This document shows, one piece after another, positions 59,291-64,000 of a DNA stretch of 64,000 nt. This DNA is from Helicoverpa zea (lineage: Eukaryota > Arthropoda > Insecta > Lepidoptera > Noctuidae): positions 4,960,001-5,024,000 of the forward strand of contig NC_061462.1 of NCBI RefSeq assembly GCF_022581195.2, written 5' to 3'. The first letter of the stretch is position 1, and every line of letters starts with the position of its first letter. The position numbers and the translations under genes are program-made. A model generated the notes under the pieces. That model searched no databases. It was not told the origin of the DNA and was given only the letters and a program-made list of their open reading frames with translations.

Positions 59291-59614
59291 CGATTATATT
59301 GCAATATTATTAAAACTAAAACGTATCTTTGCTAGATCTTCTTCTTACCTAGATATTATGTAGACTATAATTCGTATAATAATATATGCTCTTTAAAAAG
59401 TCTGAAATAAAATTAAGCAAAATTATAAAAATTTTGAAAAAACCCAAGACGGTAAAAATCTTATTGAAAAATAATAAAATAACTCAAAACCCCTGACTTA
59501 ATCAGTTATACCATACCCCAGACTTACCATAATACATCTCTTTCGGCTCCGGTCTGTTTGAAAAGAAAGATGCGCGCCGATGCTCTCCGAGTCGGTCTAT
59601 CTGAACGGACTCTT

Positions 59615-59762
59615 ATGGCCTTACTACAAAAACTTAAACCCCTATTTTACACTTGTCTAAAAAAAATTTGGCTGCAAAATGAACCATATGTCAACGTCAT
59701 AATGTCATTTTTTTAGACAAGGCATAAACTGACGTTTAAAAGTTTTTGTGGTAAGACGGTTA
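59615..59762 (-). mobile_element. Palindromic MITE, copy 2
   Basis: It is the inverse of 42584-42732, about 90% identical, and starts ATGGCCTTACTACAAAAACT. The two copies bracket the micropeptide cluster in opposite orientation. Confidence 0.85.
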
Positions 59763-60095
59763 TATTTTAACGAATACACTGCGATGTCTCTTGTAATAAT
59801 TGTTTTATTTATTCTGACTTGCTAATCTCACATGTTTACGCGACTTTGTGAAATCGTAATATCAAAAAGGGCACAATTTACCCACGGGTATTCTTTATTC
59901 AATTTTTTGAGAAATCACTAAAAAATTTAGTACAACGGCAACTATGAACACAAAAGTGATTAATTATTCATGTTTGTTCATGTAAAACAAGGGTATACAC
60001 TTTCCTAAATTCGAAAAGCCCAAAGAGCGTCAATATTAAAAATCAATTTCCATAGATACCTACTTCAAACGAAAAACTTATTAATATTCGTGAGA
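59763..60095. promoter_or_regulatory. 5' flank of the gustatory receptor gene
   Basis: AT-rich, non-coding, about 330 bp. No confident TATA/Inr pair could be picked. The start codon at 60096 has the weak context GTGAGAATG, and a second in-frame ATG lies at 60135. Confidence 0.3.
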
Positions 60096-62853
60096 ATGTA
60101 TCAGTACATAACACGTCCTGTAGAAGAAAAGACGATGTTTTACGAAAACGATTTTGCACCGCACTTAAAAACTAATAAAATATTTTCAAACAGTAAAAAA
60201 GACGAAAATAATTTCAACGTAATCATTACAAAAAATAAAGTGACCAAAAAAGATATGTTATTCTCAATAGCATTTGCTGCAAAACCATTAATTTATTTTG
60301 CGTCTTTATTCGGATCAAAATTAGTTTCATATGAGAAGAATGATATCAGAAAAATAATGTGGTTTAGTAGATTATACTCATTGTTGTTTACTGTACACCA
60401 CATTCTGGCTGGAATGGTATTCGCGAGACCGCTTAGTTGGCGTTACACGAAATCAGACGTGCCCCTCAACGTCTTAACTAAAACTTTTGGCATTCTGAGT
60501 ATTTTAGAAGGAGCTTATTCAGTTTTATGCACTTCAGTCTGGAACCCTAAGTTCTACCTAGAAATTTTCAACAAACTGGATGCCATTGATACCCATTTTC
60601 GCATTTCTAGAACAGTGTTTGGACGACGACGAATCATTTGTATATTTCTCGTCATCCTACCAACAGGCCAACTCATCTCTTGCATTTTGTTAACAAGATT
60701 TCGAGTGCAAAACATTGCAGCTTACTTGAATTTTTTCGTACTTATGTTGCAAGGAGCAATTCTGTACTTTTTCGTTATTAATATTTATTTGAAACTTCTG
60801 TGGTTGAATAATATTTTGGAGAACACCACTATCAAAAGGATCTCCAATCAAAAAAAGATGGTGTTTCAGGATACAATATGGGATTCTATAGTTAAGGTAA
60901 TGTAGGTACCATTAACCTAAATGTTTTAATTACATTTTCGTGATTCTTTAAAAAGGCAATTCTTTGCTACAGGGTATCTGCAAGGAGCCTAAAATGTTAA
61001 AGGATCACATTATCCGCTACAGTTGGTTTGAATTGATGCAGATATATGACAAAGTAGCGGATTGTATAGATCTATTCAATAAAATATACTGTGGTCAAGT
61101 AATGAGTTCATTAAACTATGCGTATTCTTGATTTAATATCATCATTTAACTTAGTCTTTATGACTATTGGTGTTTCAGATTTTTGTGATGTACAATTTGT
61201 GGTTACTGTGTACTTTGTTAACAATATGCCGATCGTTATCGCCATCTGTGAAGGTAATGAAAAAGCTCAAAAGAATCTTAAAAATGTTCGACGATTTCAG
61301 AAAAATAAAAAACAGTTGTGTTGTTTGAATAAGTTCCTTACATATTTAATGTTTTAAAGTATCAGCTATCATTCTTCTCCATAAATGAGTAGATACAGAA
61401 ATCAATAACAAATACAGCTTTTTTGTTCAGTGTAATCTTTTAACGTTATTTAAATTATTTTCATTCTTTTCAGTATTCAGAAGTATATGCCAGTGATTTA
61501 TTCATGTACTTTAGTTTGAACAGCCGACCTATGTTTTTGGCAATCATGTGCGAAATGTTTATGAGCGAAAGAAAGAAAACTTTATCATTGTTGTTGCATG
61601 TATTACAGTTACATGAAGGAGGTAAGATGTTAATGATATTAATAAGGGAAATAGTCTATGGAGTGTAAGGGGGCAAACGAACATCGTCATTACCTAATAC
61701 ATCAAATAATAATGGCGTCCAAGGCCGATTTTAGCCACGGCGGCTGTTCTTAAATAAGAAGATCAGCCAGCTGCGCAGGGAATATTATAGTGCACGAGCA
61801 TTTGTGCAGACACAAGTGCACTCACTATTCCTTTACTTCACTCTCATAGTCCCATAGGACAGCAATCGCGACATTACCGGGGAGGGATCAGGGGCAGGAC
61901 CAACATTTACGTGCTCTCCGACGCACGGGTGTATCAGGCGTCGTCCTAATTGGCAGCGATCGCGCGATGGCGCGATGCGTTTTTCATCTAAGACGTTCGT
62001 CCTAATTGACAGCGATTGTACGATGACACGATGCGTTCTCGTCGTTCGATGAGTTCAAACATACAGATTTCATCAGAGTGTCCTATTTGAACCTCGCAAG
62101 TGAGATAGTGAGATCGTGAGATGAAAAACGCATCGCGCCATCGTGCGATCGCTACCAATTAGGACGACGCCTCAATCACCAACTTCTAGTCTATGGGTTG
62201 CTTTGTGAAAGTTTCTAAAACCCGCAAAGTGATTTTATTTCTCAATAGCCAAAAACGGAAAACGGAGTCTGATATTAAACGCTTTGCTCGGAGATGGGCA
62301 ACAGCATCTCCGAAGTAAAAAGATATTCCACATTGTTCTCGCCAACACCCATGCCCAACGCCATGAGTATGGACAATACCTCCCAACTTGGAAGAGACTT
62401 TGATTCAAGTACAGTTACCGGCACGGATGTCGGGCTCTCGGCGGAAGAGTGGGGATCGCTTTGCGCACCCGTACGCATAAGGCAATAAGGCAGTAAATCG
62501 CTTGTGCGCAGGTGAAGGTCAGGGCCCGACATCCGTGCCGGTAACTGTAATGAGGTTTTTATGCTGTGAAGACGACGACGAACAAGCAGTAAAAACCATG
62601 TTTCTTTATTCCCGTAATTATCATTATTATTTAATTTTAAATCATTTTTTTTTCATACGTAACTTATTATTTATTTACAGATGATCAGAAGTACAGTCAA
62701 ATAAAGACCATGATAATGCTAGCGGAGTCACGCAAGTTAGAAATAACTACCAACGTCTTCGCCATTAATGTGCCCACTGTCATGAACTTCGCCGGTCGAA
62801 CTATATCCTATACTGTGCTGATGATTCAATATTTCTATAATCACGTCTTTTAA
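60096..62853 (+). CDS. Insect gustatory receptor (Gr family), five exons, about 440 aa
   Basis: Exons are 60096-60896, 60973-61098, 61179-61253, 61474-61621 and 62681-62853. All junctions are GT-AG and in phase (0,0,0,1). The N terminus is polar and cytoplasmic, and several membrane helices follow (e.g. MLFSIAFAAKPLIYFASLF, AAYLNFFVLMLQGAILYFF). The C terminus carries the family's signature: helix 7 with INVPTVMNFAGRTISYTVLM and then IQYFYN, a variant of the TYhhhhhQF motif (SY and Q kept, F shifted). Length fits typical insect GRs (about 350-450 aa). Such receptors are inverted-topology 7-TM ligand-gated cation channels in taste neurons. The ligand cannot be inferred; it lacks features I associate with the sugar or CO2 clades and is most likely in the large lepidopteran 'bitter' clade. 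No stops or frameshifts were seen. Confidence 0.88.
61936..62172. mobile_element. MITE with 54-bp TIRs in Gr intron 4
   Basis: AGGCGTCGTCCTAATTGGCA ... GCGATGCGTTTTTCATCT is mirrored at 62119-62172. An additional direct copy of the arm motif (CGTCCTAATTGACAGCGATT) lies at 61999-62020. TCA on both sides could be a 3-bp target duplication. Confidence 0.8.
62410..62549. repeat. Inverted repeat, 26-bp perfect arms, in Gr intron 4
   Basis: TACAGTTACCGGCACGGATG plus TCGGGC (62410-62435) is repeated exactly in inverse at 62524-62549. The loop of about 88 bp is GC-rich (GCGCACCCGTACGC / GTGCGCAGG). It is probably a second small MITE in this intron. Confidence 0.85.
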
Positions 62854-62859
62854 AATAAA
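62854..62859 (+). terminator. Poly(A) signal of the Gr gene
   Basis: AATAAA begins immediately after the TAA stop (TTTTAAAATAAATAAAT), which would give a very short 3' UTR. Other AT-rich candidates follow further downstream. Confidence 0.45.
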
Positions 62860-63771
62860 TAAATATGCACCAATATTGTATGAATTAAATCTTGTATTTG
62901 TTTTTATTTACGAAATCACGATACACAAAGAACTGTTAATTTATTCAAAGATAAATATTAATTAGAAGGAACTTTATTGTGTATACTTTCTTTCGTCAGT
63001 AATATTCTAAGCAAGAGGTATGCATAAAAAACATTGAGCTAAGAATGATTATTAGCAAAAACAAAAGTAAATATTATCATCCACCAGGTACGTACATAAT
63101 ATCCAGGGTTACAAAAACCATGTATTAACCTAATGTCGTCCAAAACAAAGACCGAGTCACACACGCGAGTTTCATTTGTATTTAAATTTATTTCCGAGCA
63201 AAAGTACCAAGCAACACTGTGTCTGGTATTTCCTCAGGGAGATATAAAATCTCAGACAAAAATATGAAGTCTCCGACTACACATAAATGCAGAATTGTCC
63301 AACATTGCACTCGAGATTGGTCTTTTTATCATGTTTTTATTATAAAACTTGCTAAAATCCCTGACAATAATAATAATCTACCATATTTGTACAAAGCAGT
63401 ACAAATAAAGTATTAGGTATGAAAGATTTGAAAGCCCATTTTATTTCTCTTTCTGTTAACGCTATCAAAGGAAAACCGCTCAATAGATTTTTCTACGTGT
63501 AATAACAGGAAACATTTTTGGTCTGTTACTAGGTACTAAATGCTCCGAAACTACTGCACCTTTTTTTACTTGAACACTCACTATGTGGGTTCGATTTCAA
63601 GTCAGGCAAAGTACAGTCAACTTCAGGTCAGTGGTTAATAGTTTTAAAGGGAAATCGTACTTATTACTATTGAGGTGCATGATAGTTACCACTGATGTGC
63701 AGTCTACCGTACCAATGCAACTTTTCTAAGTTCGTTATGGGTAGTCATTGCAGTTAGGTAGAAACAACTTT
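62860..63771. other. Non-coding; small SINE scrap near 63708-63755
   Basis: No exon is supported. ACCAATGCAACTTTTCTAAG plus TTCG and GGGTAGTCA match an internal part of the SINE family in plus orientation, too short to classify further. Confidence 0.45.
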
Positions 63772-64000
63772 GAGGACGAGGTGAATAGGAGAATTCAGTT
63801 GGGTTAGGCTGCATTTGGGAAGCTACGTCGAGTCCTAACATCGTCGATCCCACAGTGCCTAAAGGCAAAAGTCTTCAATCAGTGCGTCCTACCTGTCATG
63901 ACTTACGGAGCCGAAATGTGGACACTGACGGTACGGCTGGTCCACAAGTTTAAAGTCACTCAGCGGGCTATGGAAAGAGCTATGCTCGGCATTTCTCTGA
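63772..64000 (+). pseudogene. LINE reverse-transcriptase C-terminal fragment (RTE-like), runs off the window
   Basis: The frame reads EDEVNRRIQLG, then an in-frame TAG, then AAFGKLRRVLTSSIPQCLKA, CVLPVMTYGAEMWTLT, and QRAMERAMLGISL up to the window edge. 'VLPVMTYGAE(T/M)W' with 'QRAMERAMLG' is the block after the RT domain in RTE-type elements. The stop codon shows this copy is dead. Its continuation lies outside the window. Confidence 0.8.

Overview
The window looks like nuclear DNA of a moth or butterfly. It is about 65% A+T, genes are split by GT-AG introns, and it carries repeat families I recognise from Lepidoptera: tRNA-derived SINEs resembling the Helicoverpa HaSE type, Lep1-like Helitron fragments, RTE/R1/Jockey-type LINE pieces and many MITEs. 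I could not search databases, so species, gene names and family assignments rest on motif recognition only.

Positions 1-41 kb are gene-poor and TE-rich. The main structure is a Gypsy-like LTR retrotransposon on the minus strand (10958-17143) with near-identical LTRs. A P-element-like, THAP-encoding transposon sits inside its left LTR and is flanked by a perfect 8-bp duplication. A second TIR element (17510-18496) carries two divergent 5' exons, one of them a THAP domain. A long-TIR MITE (19421-20070), a SINE with a perfect 16-bp target duplication (23164-23564), several tandem repeats, a possible signal-peptide exon (27281-27419) and a phase-consistent three-exon minus-strand gene of unknown function (31299-33458) also lie here.

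The most interesting region is 41.7-58.6 kb. It holds a tandem family of about five micropeptide units. Each is a one-helix membrane peptide of about 32-61 residues that begins Met-Cys or carries Cys motifs just before the helix. Most of the peptide sits on one exon that always begins in the same phase. In two units the preceding coding exon is only five bases (ATG plus two bases of a Cys codon). In two other units the stop codon is created across the last splice junction. Units 2 and 3 also share a homologous 3' exon. The cluster contains a recent 5'-truncated LINE with an intact reverse transcriptase ORF, a Harbinger MITE, an internal duplication in which one start codon is destroyed, and a stray fragment of a gustatory-receptor exon.

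Between this cluster and the next gene is a five-fold tandem repeat (58588-59290) in which every unit carries a CTCF-like core. A five-exon insect gustatory receptor gene follows (60096-62853, about 440 aa, apparently intact, ending in the family's conserved C-terminal signature). The window ends inside a degenerate LINE reverse transcriptase fragment.
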